Origin: Ascaris suum
Taxonomy: Eukaryota > Nematoda > Chromadorea > Rhabditida > Ascarididae
DNA: 64,000 bases
Direction: 5' to 3'
NCBI GenBank assembly: GCA_013433145.1
Contig: CM024184.1
Location: 1,550,137-1,614,136 of the forward strand
Positions 49,001 through 62,137 of the stretch are shown here, in pieces. How positions within the stretch are numbered: position 1 is the stretch's first letter; every line of letters starts with the position of its first letter. The translations under genes and the position numbers were made by a program. The notes under the pieces are model-generated. The model was not told the origin of the DNA and did not search any database. It worked only from the letters and a program-made list of their open reading frames with translations.

Positions 49001-52000
49001 AGTACTGTGGTACTTAGAATGATGTACTGTGGTACTTAAAATGAAGTACTCTATAGTAATTATGCTTTTTATGAGGCAATTTGAACATCGTTTTAGGTTA
49101 TTTCAAGGCGGTATTTTTGACGAGCTTTACCAGGTTTCTAGAACAATGGCTAGTCTTTGAGGCTGATATCAGCTTATGTTTAGGATTCCTCTAGCGAATG
49201 TTTTTGATATGCCTCTTTTGTTGATTGTAAACCTTAGCCACTCTCTCCCTCCCTTTCTGCTTCTTTTCCTCTTTTCCCCTCTCTTTCAGTCGCTGGTGAT
49301 ATAGGTTTATTATCGGCGTATTTCCGGGATTATGTTGGAATGACGCTACAAACTACTTTTTTTCAATAATCGAACAATATGAACACTATTATATGCATTG
49401 GATCATGTATTAGCGGAATAGCGTTGTCTAAAGTCATATAAGCGGGTATCTCTTATATATGGCACGAGGATAGTTCTGCTTTTCATGGTGGTTGGGTACT
49501 ATTGGATCATAGGATCAAGAATATCCGGTTTGAAACTCTGGATCGCATGCGACTATGGAAATTTTTGAAAGTATTGATTTATTGATTGTAAATGCGGATT
49601 ATTGATTTCAGAAACTACAGCATCAAGAGCCGTCACAATTTGTGAGCCGTCGTGAGGGGAAGAAAACCGAGAATGTGAATAAGAATCGCTATAAGAATAT
49701 TATCCCTTACGATCATACACGTATCGTTCTACGAACAGATTCGTCAATGGAAGGTGCCGACTATATAAATGCGAATCTCATTGAGGTATTAATTAAATAT
49801 TCTGCTTAGTGGATAATATCTTAATGGTTCTTAAGGATAGGATTTGGTTTTTGATGGACTGTTGGTGTGCTTCGAAGGTGATTTTATTGTGATCCTTGCA
49901 AGAGCACGTAACGTTTGTATACGTAGTAATATTGGCATGCTTCGAGCCTGGAGATAATCTTGATCGCCGGATCATGAGATGTTCCAAGAATTTTCACACT
50001 TCAGTCAGGAAGGAAGAAGTTGCTAGCCCTAATATCACTATCACCGCATCACCGCGTTCAACTCCTCTAAATTTGCATATTTGAGCTGCGATGCAAATCT
50101 AATTATTACTGGATTTAAAGATGTTTGTTTTATCTATTTTTTTACTCAGCCACAAAGAAATTGGAAGTGCTCACTGAGGCAAAGAATTTCTGAAGATCCA
50201 TTATGGGAATCCATCATCGTTTCTGTTATAGTAATATAATTTGAAAGCTTAGTTATGGTTTTTTCATTCTTTGCGCTTTCCACCGTCTTCCTTCTAGAAT
50301 ATTTCGGTGCTTCACCGAATACTGTGCTTCTCGGTGACTGAATGCTTTCCATTTCCTGCGCAGTTTGTCTAGAATTTTTCATATTTAATGACATAAGGAA
50401 ATTTATCTCGGTGATGCTATTCAAGAAAATTTCCTGGATCCTGCAGATCCTATAGTACAGCGATCGGTGCAACTCTGCTTGCTTCTTGATGTTTTCTTGT
50501 GTCGGCGACAGAAAGCTTTTTTGTTCTTATAAGTGATTATCGGCGTATTGTGCTCGGTATGCAGTTGTGGTATGAGGTCGTATTTCGACGCGATATTTCT
50601 GATCTGAATGTATAGTAGTAGTAAGACGTCGAGAAAGCAGATGCAGTTATATTTTGATGTGGCGCAGCTAGCAGCAGTTGCCAGACAAGTTAGGTGGGAC
50701 AGGGATAATTGGTTTTGGCTATTATGTAGTTATCGTGATTTGACTACCGTTTAGATTGGTAGGACATCAACTCTTTCAGATCCTTTCAAAGGAATATCCT
50801 GAATTTGCTGGACTACAGCGACGATATATATCGACGCAAGGTTGTCTTCCGAATACGGTGAACGATTTTTGGACGATGGTTTGGCAGCAAAACTCACGAA
50901 TAATCGTCATGACAACAAAGGAGGTCGAAAGAGCAAGAGTATGTATTCATTTCCGCTTAGTCGCATCGAAATATTGAAATGGTCATCGTTTTTAAGCCCC
51001 TGATATTATGTAGTGCCCTCTAATAATGCGTATATAAAGTTTCTGACGCTGCTTTCGGGCAATATGCAATGAGCAGATCGAGTCAGACCGCATATATTCG
51101 CTCGAGGTTTTGTTCGCGAACTGTCTTAGGGATCAGCGAATAAGATTTTCGAAAGGATGACTAGGGAAGAAGGGCATAGTTAGAGGGAATGGAAATTTCC
51201 TTATTTTTACCTCTTTTTCCTCGCGCCATTCAAGGGACGATCAGTTCCCCTCTCGCTTCCCTTATTTTGAGGAGGAAGCGCGAAATTTGAAGTTTTGGGA
51301 AGCGAAGTGCGAATAAATAGTTTTTTGGGCAGAACGGCCTCATCAAAATGTCCAGTGATATGCACATTATGTCCACCTTATTTATGTCCGCAGAAAGTTT
51401 TTAGTAAAACTGTGCTTTCGTTGCTGTACTAGCCTTATTCTTGCTCTTTTTCTCTTCATTCTTTTGTTCGTATGTTCCAAGTTTTCGCAGACCTGCATGC
51501 GGAACTTGGAAAGTTATCCCCCCCCCTCCCCAGTCGGTCGGTGCACCGACTAACCTTTATTCTTCGATCTGTCCGATCAAAAAAAGCAATCTTCAAGTTT
51601 TTCCCTTGCTAAACGAGAGGCTCATCTTGCGCCATAAAGGTATTATCGTGATAACTTCAGAATATTCATAGATCGTTGCGTCGTACTTTTCTACAGCACA
51701 ACCATTTGTAAATAAGTTAGATGTTAGCCGATCGGGTCACTTGTCCTGCCAGTATGAGGAGGATGTCCTAACAGTGAATCGCTGCGTAACATCACTAGAG
51801 TCGTTCAGTTGCGATCTAATCGTTGGCGTTATATGCTTATCAGGCATTTTCCCTGATTTGGAAATTGGAAATGATAAGACTGAAGTAAAAAAAATAATAA
51901 TTAACGAATGAATGCGCCTCAGCCAAAGGTTATATCTGCTTCATGCGTTTAGGATAAGAGGCAGGTAGCTAGTTGTATGTGCATTAGGTGGAACATTTTA

Positions 52001-55000
52001 ATGATGCGTTTTCATAGACTGTTACAAGAGCATATTGAGACTGACGGGGCTCGATTTGATACTGATTGCGCATAGTATGTGCGATCGTTGAGAAACGGCA
52101 CCTGAGGTGCATAATAGAGCAATAATTCATAAAACCGTCGTTGTTTGAATGTTTTGCCTAGAACGTCATAAGTCTTCATAGTCCAATAATCCATCCATCG
52201 TTTTCGAGAGGAGTGGCGCAGTTCCGATGTGAGAGGAGAGAAAGGAGGTGCCTCATGTTTGAGAGGTTTTGCGCCTACTTATTGAAATTAACTAAAACTT
52301 CCAAGAGAATAGCAAAGGGGTTGTGGGTTGTGGTTCTAACGCTCGATGGATCTTGTTGTAGTAATTGAGCTATTCCAAGCAAGATCACCACACAATAGCA
52401 GTTTTACGCATAGCAATGTCGCAACGGCTCTTAACAGAGCGCAGACCGATTCCGTGGGTCTTATCTACGGTAGTTGCGCTTATCGTTCTAATCCTATCGG
52501 GAAATTTCGCGTTGCCTCTCTTGACATCCATTAAAAGTTTGTAATGTTTACCAATTTTTTGAACTTTTTATTCATTTATTTCACGTTTATTTGTTTTAAG
52601 TAGTTTTCTTTGGTTTTTGGTGCAAGCAAGTTTAACCAAAGGTTTTTATGCTCTCGAACATTTGAGTGTGATTTTATTGCTCCTCGCAATCCTTTTTTTT
52701 GATTCGCCGGCTTAGACATATATTGAGTTTTTCGGTAGCAGTCTTTTTTAGTCGACAAACCATAATACCTCATGCAATTTTTCCAGGTTTAATTGAGTGA
52801 GACGGAGGGATGTCTGTATGTGTTTTGGCTGTCAATAAATTATTATTTAAGCCACAAGTACTTTCACGAAGGCGTGCAGGTGTTTAACATGCTCCCTCTC
52901 CCTCCCCCGTTCCCCATAGGGTTGTGATGCTCATCACCACCAGTCTACAAGAATTGAGATGAGGTAAAATTCCTTTTGCTAAAAATATTCGTAACCACGT
53001 TTTGCAGAGCAAATGTTGTCGTTATTGGCCGTCAAAAGGTGAGCAAGAGCGATACGGTCGTAAGCAGGAATTCTCTGTGAAAACAATTGAGGTGAGGTTT
53101 GGTTTGCTTTTGCATTTTGGGTAGGTACATAGGTGTTTATAGGTCGTTTTAGCAATGGAGTCATAAGATGGTTGGTGGACATTGAATTGTGCAGAGGGAA
53201 TATAGATACCGTAATGCATTGGATGATTTGTTCGTGGTTCTCTTGGCTGACATCACGCGATTTTCATTACTTGGGTGTCTCTTTAACTTTATTCTCGATG
53301 CAAATAGATCTGAGGTAGTTGTATAATATTTAAGGCAGAACAGTTAATTTCGCTGATGCTACTGAGAGTGTTCCGTAAGAATCCGACTCCGGGGTTATAA
53401 CGTAACGATATTACACTCTGTTGCATCGTGGGAAGGAAACCATGTACATGGAGCTCATGCATGGTCGTATCACCAGAAGGGCGAAATGCGTGGAAGAGAT
53501 CGAATTCGAGGAAGGAGGAAGGAAGGAAGGAAGGAACATATCGCTGTAGTTGGGAGGATTTATTTTAGAGATCGTGATAGTTTCCGGAAATATGAAGGGT
53601 TCATTTCACTTTAAAATGGTATAAACTGTTAAGACAGAACAGCAGGCAAAAAGTAGAAAAATGATCAGAAACGCATTAGAAGGAGCAATTGTTTGCAATT
53701 TCCGGTGGCTTTATAGGTCAGGAAATTGTGTGTCCATTTCCCTCTCATTCCTATTTCCGCAGATTTTGCGGGAATAAAAGTAAAAGAGAATATGGGAGTA
53801 AAGACGAAGATAATTGTTGAAATTGAAGGAGGATGAGCACTCGGATTACACGATGCGAGTGATGCAGTTGTCATCTTCTCTCCCAGGTAAATATTACTAA
53901 ATCGTAAATCGAGTTTATTTCATCGATTTCATTTAGAGCATGGATCGAGTTTATTTGAGTGTGAAGAATTTGGGGGAAATATTCTGGAATTGAATTGTCG
54001 ATTTTTTTAGCGGAAATCGGAGAGAACGAACTATTTCTTCATGGGTTTCATTTTAAAAATCATAATTTCTTGTATATTTCGAGATGTTTTTGTAGGCACA
54101 ACGGGGGAATCGAGATTTCATTCTCACAGAATGTATTTGTTATTCCTAAGTCGATAAAAAGGAAAATCTCGAGTTTATTAGCGTTACATATAATCCTGTG
54201 TATTTGACTAGGTGATCGTTTAACTCTGCAGGTGAGCTATGCAAATAGGATGGCGGAAGTAGGTGGTGATGTTATTGGGAATGCTTTCAGCGAAGGGAAA
54301 GGGTAATTGCTTAGTTGCGGATTTGATATTAGCGGTACCTGAGTAGAACTGCCTAGGTTTGAAGTGGATTCAGGCTTTAATAATAGGTTGAATTCATTTT
54401 AGAGTTTAACGCTTTACATTTTTAAAGGAGATGATAATGAAGTGCGTTTGATATGGCACTTCCAATTTTTGGCTTGGCCCGATCATGGTTGTCCATCGGA
54501 TCCGCGTACGGTGCTCAATTTCTTGGAGAAAGTGAACGAATGCGAAGCACAGAATTGCTCCGATGTACCTGCCGGTCCTATTATTGTTCATTGCAGGTAC
54601 TTTAATTTTGATGTTGTGGTTGCGTTTCGTAGACAAGAGATGAACTTAATTCGATACTAAAAAGAACGCATTGCTTGGTCAAGGTGCAGCTTGGTTGTTT
54701 TTTTAACAGATAGTTGCCGAAGGTATATGTTAATATGCAGCCGCACCTGGTGTTATTGAGGTTCGAGTGCGAAATGTGATATGAATGGAAATTTACATTT
54801 ATGGCTTCATCGGTATCAAATAGGATGGGGGGAGGGGGATTGAATTGTCCAAACACAAGCTTTCTAGAAGGTGCATCGCATGTCTCTGCCTTTAGGGAAT
54901 ATTTCTCAACTGTACAGCAACTGGTAGCTGTATGTTTAAGCGGTTATGCTGTTGCCTGACGTCTCGGATATATCCTTAACTTTTATTGTTAGGTATTTTA

Positions 55001-58000
55001 CTTTTGTAAGCTTTATGTATCCGTCTCATATCCTCAATTCTGATCAATTATTACACCAATTTATTGATTTCAAGGCTGTTAGATACGGCTTGTTTTGAGG
55101 TTTTGGCATCGAATATTTGTTGTTAGGAACAGTCATTATTCTTTCAATTATTTGTAAAGACGTTCACTGCTATCTTGATTTCGTTGAGTCCAAAGCAGAG
55201 CCTATAATTTCGTAGTTCTGTTGCGACAGCTGGTTGCATGGATGATACCTTTGAATTTATTAATTATTAATCAATAGCTTATATGTTACATACAATTTTT
55301 TGTGCAGCATTCATAAAAGTGTGCATGCACTTTTTCAATGATCATTTGTTGTGCCGTAAATCTTCCAACGTGAATTACGGCTTCCTTTTTATGATTCGGT
55401 TGAAGAGATTTTGAGATGGGCTATTTGCATCCTTCGCTTGTTGTGACAGCCGTTTTCCTTCTGAAGACTTTTCACTGAAGTACGTTTCATGGTATTTTGA
55501 AGTTCCATTGTATGTCATATCAACCGGTTGTGGGTTCTTTTGGTAATTGTCGGCCCGTCACCAGGATTTATCCAGAGGGAGGGAGAAGGGGAAAAAAGAG
55601 TTCGGAGGATTGCGGAGTTCCTCCACAGAGGGTCACTTGAGCACCGGATGTTTTCTGATGCTCTTGTGCGTGAATTCAATCCATAAAAATAGTAATTTAA
55701 GATTTTCTCTGAATGAATCAATATATTTTTTTTTCGCCTATGTAGCGAAATTATGAAAGTCGTTCTTCTATTGCACGGGAGATATTGGGAGTTGGGTTGT
55801 GCTATTTGATTCAATAAAAGAACATCGACATGCCATTTAATTCATAGCAGTTGCTTTAATAATGCTTTTGGTGGGAAACACATTGAAATGCCCTATGATG
55901 TGAAATATTACTCGTTGCTAGTGAGTTAATTCCCTTGAGTTGTCACTTACTATTGTGCTGCTAGTTAAGTTGTTAGCAGTTGTTTTTTTCATTGATTATT
56001 CATTTGTTTACTGGAAAATTTTGCGGGAGAAATGGTGGGGAGAGGGGGGAGGAGGGATGAGGGTAAGGTGTTTCATAGATGAGGGTGGAAGGTATGATGT
56101 TTCATGGATGGGAGGGGGGGGGGGGGAAGGAAAGTAAGAGTTGAAAAACGGCGTCTAAAGTATGCTATATTTACAGTGCAGGCATCGGTCGTACGGGTAC
56201 GTTCATCGTTATAGACATTTTGCTCAATCAGATCAAAAGGATCGGTAAGCTCTCAATCTTATTTGCTTGAAAATTTTCTTCGTGCATCTTTGATTTCCTG
56301 TTCGTTGAGAGATTTTCCTGTAGTGTAGAGTTTACCTGAAATTCACCTGAATCAGTTTACCTGAAATTTATCTGAATTAAGAGTTTAACGTATTTGATAT
56401 CCGGCGAAATATGCCTTATAGTTATCTTATCTTGGATTGATCCTTTCTTTATGGAATTTAACAGGACGACCAATGTGGAAGAAATGAAAAGTGTAGTAAG
56501 ATTGCATGTATTTTCTCGACATTTGGTTTTTTGTTTTGGAAATTAGAATATTGTTCTGCATATTTTACCGGTCATCTTTTATTCTCGGAGGGGGGGGGGG
56601 GGGGGAGGGAGAGGAGAAAGGATCGCCAAATCGAATTTTTTTCGTTCTGTAGTTAATGTTCATTATTGGTTTTTTGTTGCTTCACCACTTTATTAGTATC
56701 TTTTTTGCTGCAAATAGTCATAAAATATTTAATATTTACACTGAAGGAACACATTGTCAATTGGATATCCCGAGGACGGTACAAATGGTTCGTGAACAGC
56801 GTTCTGGTATGGTACAAACCGAGCAGCAATATCGATTCCTCTATCAGGCAGTCTCATGCTATGTGACCTCGTTGAATCGTAAACAGGATTATGAGGTGAG
56901 TGGAATATGTGAAAGCATGATACTGCCGATCCAATTGTAAAAATAATGAGCGCTTGAAAAGGATAGACAGCAATGATAATGATGAGAATAAACGTTTCAA
57001 TGCTTAAAGGGTCTTTTTAAGTGAGTTTGCAGTTACCGCATGGTTGATGTTTCCTGTGTGTTTACTATGTAATGAAGACAGCGATTTAGCCGATAAGGAA
57101 GGAACAGTGATAGAAAAGCGGCAGACCATAATTTGTGGGAGTGTAACAGGTGAGGGAGGGGGAGTATTTTCTGTAGTAAGCAGGATGCAGTACAAGTACG
57201 TTGTTAATAGTAGAGCGCTAGAAGCATCTTCTAGCGATCTGTGATTTTGGCTGATTGCCTGATGTGTGCGATCCAGGGCTGAAAGTTTACTGATTGGTGC
57301 GTGTGAGTGTTGTCTGTAGGCTGATTGGTTGCGCTGTTAAGGTTTCTTCGAGGGTCCTTGATTTTTTTTTTGGAAATTTCATTTATGTACGCTTCGAGGA
57401 TGCTACTTTCAAATTCAGATTATTTAAGGCTTTCTCTATAACGTAACAGATTATGTGAGGGTGGCTTTCTCGGGGGGGGGGGGGGGGGGGGAGGGGGGGG
57501 GGATAGAGGGAAAGGGGGAGGAGAGTTGCTCGAAACTGGTGTGATTGATATTGCACCTTGAGTCGATCTCAGCAATATTAACTCATTTTATGTTTTATAT
57601 AAGAAAGGTGGGAGTAGAGTTACAGTGCTCAGAAATATGTGTGATCTCAATTTGTGCGTTTTTTGATATATAGTTTATCAAAATAATTGCAGATTTAGGT
57701 TTTATTGAGGTTTGGGTATAATCTCGAGCAATCTCGTTTATTTGTTTGTAAAAATTTACTTCATATGTTTATTGGTGGCACTACAATTAAGCGAGGTTTT
57801 TTTTGCAACACTGCATCTTGCGATATATGCAATACGTCACAATATCACAAGTAGATTTGCAAATATTGCATTCTAATTGAAATGGCGAATGAATTTCTAA
57901 TGCAAATTCATCGTGAACGAAGCGGAATTGCTCGAGTGATCAATGTTTATGTTTTTATGGGGGTTTTGATAATATCGGATAGAATTATTGCTAAGTATGG

Positions 58001-60364
58001 GCAAATTTTATTAGCGAGCGTTCATAATGAGAAATTGGTGTTAGTCGAGGGAATGGTTTTTTTTTTTAAACCGAATGAAAAAAATGACCGCAAATTTCAA
58101 ACTTTTATCCGTTGTAGCGCTCATCTTACTCAATTTGCTTGACCACAGGCAATGGTTAGATAATTATGAGTGCATAGTTTGATGTTTTAATAATTTCTCG
58201 CATCGCTGATTTCTTTGAAAGGTTTCAGAGAAGTTCGCTGCACCTCAATAATTATTCTATACTAGTAAGGTGAGGCATATAAAATACAGGTGTGGTGCAT
58301 ACAAAGTACAGGTGCTAATTTTCAACTTTAGAGTTACGTGAGGAAGCATAGGCTTTCCTGTAATGGGCATTAATGTCGTTCGTTTACGTGGAGCCTTTAG
58401 GAATAGATCTGGAACGGAATCCTTCAATTATCGTTTGGAGGGCTACAAATTTCTTATTGTCAGCAGATCAGCTGATCGGGATTAAGCTGTAGATGGTCGC
58501 ACATTATGTCTATGCTTCGTTGCATTCGACGATCGATTTGCGTTGTTGTTGACCTTCGGCTGTCGCGTTGCATCTTTCACTTGCACAGCAGCAGCAAGGC
58601 GATACTTAAAATGGGAGCGTCCTGAGTGGGAGATCGTGCCTGTTAAATGCCACATGTGTTAGCTGTTTTCAAGCTTATGTGAGGAGTGCCTTGCCGGAGA
58701 GTGTGGTGCTGTCGTTTGCATAATCAACAGAAGAGTAAGGAATTGGAGTCCTCTAAGAATTCGTTTCAAGACGTAATTTAGTGTTTCCTGAAAAGTGGTT
58801 CATCGGCTACTTGAACTTGAATTATCGGGCCAGATGAATTCCCTTAGGAATCTAACTCCAGAATAGTGTTGAGCATGCAATTGTTATGATTGATTTTGTA
58901 TGAGGTTGAAATTGCAGCGACGAGAGCGTTGTGGTTCACGTTTTTCGAATCACTCTGGTGGCACACAAACACCTGTCACGCCAACACCACTAACACCTCT
59001 GTCGACACTTAGTAGTCCTGCAGTTACAAGTGCCAGCAGCAGCTTCTCGTCACGAACGGTTCCCGTTTGTTTCTTGTATTAGTCGATGTTCTGTGCAACG
59101 ATATGGATGGTACTTTGAAAAATGTTGCATAATTTGGGAAACTTGCAAAGATTGTTTGAAATTTGTGAATTCAAAAATAATCATTTGCTTGAATATGTCA
59201 ATGGGAGGGGGAGAGAGGAGGTTAGGATTTCATTGACGAGAGTAGTTAATATCCTTGCTGCGTTTTGAAAAAAGGGTGATATTATACCTAGTTTTCCGAC
59301 TTGAGGGAGTTTTATGAGTTGTACAGGGCGCTTGGTCTAGAAGTTTTTGCAAATTTCATTTCTTAACTAAATTTCGTATTGCCGAAGCTGAGTTTCCCAG
59401 TGGAAAGGGAAGAGGCGAGGTGTTCTCTGTAGATCAAGTGCTGCTTCGGGATCGGGCGAGGATTATTTTCGATGCTTTTGTATACTTTTGTAGAATTGCA
59501 TTTTTTTTAAACCCACTATGGTGACATTTTACCTGTTTGTGCGTCTGTGTATGTGTTAGCATGTCTGTCTGAGAGCTTCAACCAGGTGACCATGAGAAAT
59601 AAAGGTGCGAGATTTAGTGCATGTATTCTGCACTATGGAGTGGTTTCTCAGTGTCAGCGGTCAGGCTGGGAGAATTATGGACATGTAGAGTGAGGTTGGA
59701 AAAAAGAACCACGAAATTCTAAAATATCACGTTGAAGAAATGCTGAAATGTCGGCTAATTTTTTGCGCTTTTAGACTGTAGTATGACAACTTTTCCGTAT
59801 GTTATCTGCAACATTTTCGTCTGTTGTGCAAATTTTCCTAACTGTTTTTCATGCATACCTCCATGTATAATCAACAGGGCATGTTTCGCCTGCCGCTTTT
59901 TGATGATATGAGGTTGTTCGAGAATTCGAGAAACTGAAGTCGTATTTGGAGATTTTTTAGGTTCTTCTGTTCTTCATTTGCTGATTGGGAATCTTTGGAA
60001 TGCGGATCTCCTCATCAAAATTTTGGAACTTTCAAACGGTTGCTCGAATGAAGAGGGGGGGGGGGCGGGTGAGAAAGAGATGAAGGTTGTGGTAAGATGA
60101 TTCCATTGCTGAGAGAAAAGTCGTTTTTTTTGACTGTATGAACTGTGGATTCTCAGTGGTGTATTTCAGAACGATTCAGAGCGAATTTATTTGAATACGA
60201 GTGTCGGATCAACGGGAATGAATACGAGTGCTGGATCGACGGGTGCTGCAGCATTAAAGTTGGCTCCGCCACCATTGCCGAAGAAAAAAGCTGCCGTCAT
60301 GGGTAACAATGCTAGTTTGGAGTTGCATAAAGCCCACTTAGGTGATACGCATTCATCCCAGTGA
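43022..60364 (+). CDS. ptp-2: SHP2/corkscrew-type non-receptor tyrosine phosphatase (SH2-SH2-PTP)
   Basis: Fourteen exons: 43022-43173, 44529-44687, 45678-45909, 47082-47198, 47738-47845, 49612-49785, 50780-50938, 53008-53091, 53829-53886, 54428-54596, 56177-56244, 56747-56895, 58918-59058, 60170-60364. The phases agree and give 654 residues, close to family length. The N-SH2 (exons 1-2) has SFLARPS and [10 protein letters not shown]. The C-SH2 (exons 3-4) has [20 protein letters not shown] and a GGG loop. In the PTP domain I see [37 protein letters not shown], the catalytic [10 protein letters not shown] (split after the Cys by an intron inside the Ser codon) and the Q-loop QTEQQYRF. The tail is TP-rich and carries YLNT and APPPLPKKK. 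It should dephosphorylate phosphotyrosine proteins downstream of receptor kinases. The start is uncertain: ATG 43022 gives a full frame, but the acceptor TTACCCAG at 43067 could join an unseen first exon. Acceptors at 53828 and 56746 are weak. Confidence 0.93.
43241..43279. repeat. (GGA)13 microsatellite
   Basis: Trinucleotide tract in intron 1 of the phosphatase gene. It reads as poly-Ser on the other strand. Confidence 0.97.
45078..45099. repeat. Poly-G tract (22 G)
   Basis: Located in intron 2 of the phosphatase gene, on the sense strand. Confidence 0.97.
48122..48205. repeat. 32-bp tandem repeat, about 2.6 copies
   Basis: GTGGCCAAG recurs at 48122, 48154 and 48186, followed by a TTTAG-like end. 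Intron 5 of the phosphatase gene. Confidence 0.8.
48656..48803. repeat. 50-bp tandem repeat, three copies, each ending in a G-run
   Basis: Units start GTTGCAA at 48656, 48708 and 48758 and share TGAGTTGGCGAGGGT. They end in runs of 10, 14 and 11 G. The body is well conserved while the G-runs differ in length. Confidence 0.92.
48971..49056. repeat. 22-bp tandem repeat, about four copies
   Basis: Core AAAATGAAGTACTGTGGTAC, starting near 48971, 48994, 49016 and 49038. Intron 5 of the phosphatase gene. Confidence 0.88.
53510..53536. repeat. (GGAA)n microsatellite
   Basis: Short tetranucleotide tract in intron 8 of the phosphatase gene. Confidence 0.9.
56590..56605. repeat. Poly-G tract (16 G)
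   Basis: Located in intron 11 of the phosphatase gene. A 13-G run lies at 56114-56126 in the previous intron, about 50 bases before the exon carrying the catalytic loop. Confidence 0.95.
57472..57502. repeat. Poly-G tract (20 G, A, 10 G)
   Basis: Located in intron 12 of the phosphatase gene, on the sense strand. Confidence 0.95.
60194..60247 (+). repeat. 27-bp coding tandem duplication in the phosphatase tail
   Basis: Encodes NTSVGSTGM followed by NTSAGSTGA in the last exon. The first copy overlaps the YLNT motif. Confidence 0.9.
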
Positions 60365-61813
60365 GACTCCGGTGACTGAGCTACCATTCCACCCGTCTTT
60401 ACTCTTCCCCACTTCACCTCTCTCCCATCCCTCTATAAAGTAAGCCCTGAATAACGTTTAGTTTAGGACTTAGGCTCGTTTGGCTCTACATAGGACAGAT
60501 GTGCACGCTTTCTGGGCCAATTTTGGCCACAGCGACTGCAAAGTTACGTTGAGCAAGCCATTAGTCGGTAGACAACACAATGGCTTGAATTTTGTATATG
60601 TTCGTTTGTAGAATGTATATGTTGTTGAATGATAACGATGCAGCATTTTTTAAAGATAAAAGGAAAATCAATAAGGAAGACTCTGATAAAGTGATCAGTA
60701 TGCGGTGGTAAAATATGCTCTATATGTGGAATGATTTTAGCCGATACGAGGAGGGAAATCGCCAATTTAGAGTCACTTTTGGGTGGTATTGTCCGAGGGG
60801 ACAGATCATTGTGAGAGTGTAATAAGTAGCCGATAATATGGTTCGTGAGAACGCATACGTAAGAAACGAACGATACTCGATAGGGGGGCAGTCTCGTTTG
60901 ATCTTTTGAGGATAAAGAGGCAGGTCGAACAAGGTATGATGTTTACATCTACGCAATCTCGCCAACATTTATATAGCTAAAGGGTGGGGCATTAGGCGTC
61001 TATTGTTTGTATTTAAGGTCTATATTTGATGCGTTTGTTGATTCAGATACCGCCTTCTTTTCTTTTCTGTTTTAGTGCTGCAGTCGTTTTTTTCTTCTTT
61101 TTTTGAAATATTCCATGAAAGATGTTCTATAGGCGACGATGACGACGTTATTCTTTCAGTTTTACGTTGCGTTTCTTGGAAAAAAAAGTTGTTCGGATGG
61201 AGAGGAATCCATGTTAATGAAGTATTTTGAGGGATGGTGTCATCCGAGGGAGAAGGGGATTCGCCACGAATGATTGCTGAGGAAATTGAGAGTTGTTTTT
61301 TTTTTTCAGGTCTTGAGTGCAACTAGGTTACCTCTTAATATAATTAAGAGGAATTCCGAAGCTTTGTCTTGAGGGATTCTTCGGGGTTTCTTTTGAGTGA
61401 TGAATCCGATCAATTTTTTCGGTAATGTCCGAGGTCCATTTTGTTGGATAGTTATGAGGGGAGGGGAAGGGGAGGGACGTGAAGAGGAAGATGAGGGAAC
61501 ACCTAATTCGGAAGGTGTAAATATATGACGATCAGAAAAAGAAACATTCGCGCAAAGGATGGATGCTTTTGAATTATGATAGGTAAATTTCTGTAAGCGT
61601 CGCATAAATTTGCATATATGGGCAAGTGCATTTTCCCCAGGGATTTTTTTCGAATGTTGGCTAGAAGTGGAGTATTTATAATCCCCTCTTATTTACATTG
61701 CAGTGTTATAATTGTTGTCTTCTGCTTTGATAATTTCATTCTCACTGATCCATATTCTTGGCTGTTTCTTTGTGGAAATGCCGTATTGTTTTCGAAGGTT
61801 TCTCTCCCTCTCT
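60365..61813. other. 3' flank of the phosphatase gene
   Basis: No clear AATAAA close after the stop. Two overlapping minus-strand ORFs of about 100 codons (61020-61605) are explained by low A content on the + strand, which removes antisense stops. Confidence 0.5.
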
Positions 61814-61841
61814 CCCCCCCCCCCCCCCCCCCCCCCCCCCC
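61814..61841. repeat. Poly-C tract (28 C)
   Basis: The longest homopolymer run I noted in the window. The opposite strand reads as poly-Gly. Confidence 0.97.
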
Positions 61842-61930
61842 AGCAGATGTAGCTCTTATTTGGCTTTTTTTTATTTTGAAGTTATCGCCATCATGGAGCT
61901 CTTTCCGGGGTTTTTTACTCCGTTGAAGAT

Positions 61931-62137
61931 ATGTTCGGAGCTCGGAAGCACCTGTTGCAAAAGCGCTCTTTCCTCGAAAGGGCAAAACATCAATTTCTCA
62001 GAAATCCACCCAAAAAGTTCATGCCTTTCTGCGCTCACTTAAATGTGGGGGGTATGTCGGCTCGCAATAACAATGGTCGAAATAGCGAATGGCACAAAAA
62101 CAATTCGCGCAGTCGCTTTTATATGATGAAAGAATAG
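61931..62137 (+). CDS. Weak candidate: basic 68-residue ORF
   Basis: ATG to TAG. Starts MFGARKHLLQKRSFLERAKH and ends with an Asn/Arg/Ser-rich part (SARNNNGRNSEWHKNNSRSR). The composition is basic and not simply low complexity. There is no family match, and an overlapping frame is equally open, so this is only a candidate. Confidence 0.2.
   Translation: MFGARKHLLQKRSFLERAKHQFLRNPPKKFMPFCAHLNVGGMSARNNNGRNSEWHKNNSRSRFYMMKE

Noticed and set aside
57882..58142. 86-codon ORF in phosphatase intron 12
   Set aside because: It begins with ATG but has a mixed, non-family sequence and no splice sites in phase with the flanking exons.
61020..61605. Two overlapping minus-strand ORFs of about 100 codons
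   Set aside because: Ser/Pro/Lys-rich low-complexity translations caused by strand composition. No start context or conservation can be shown.
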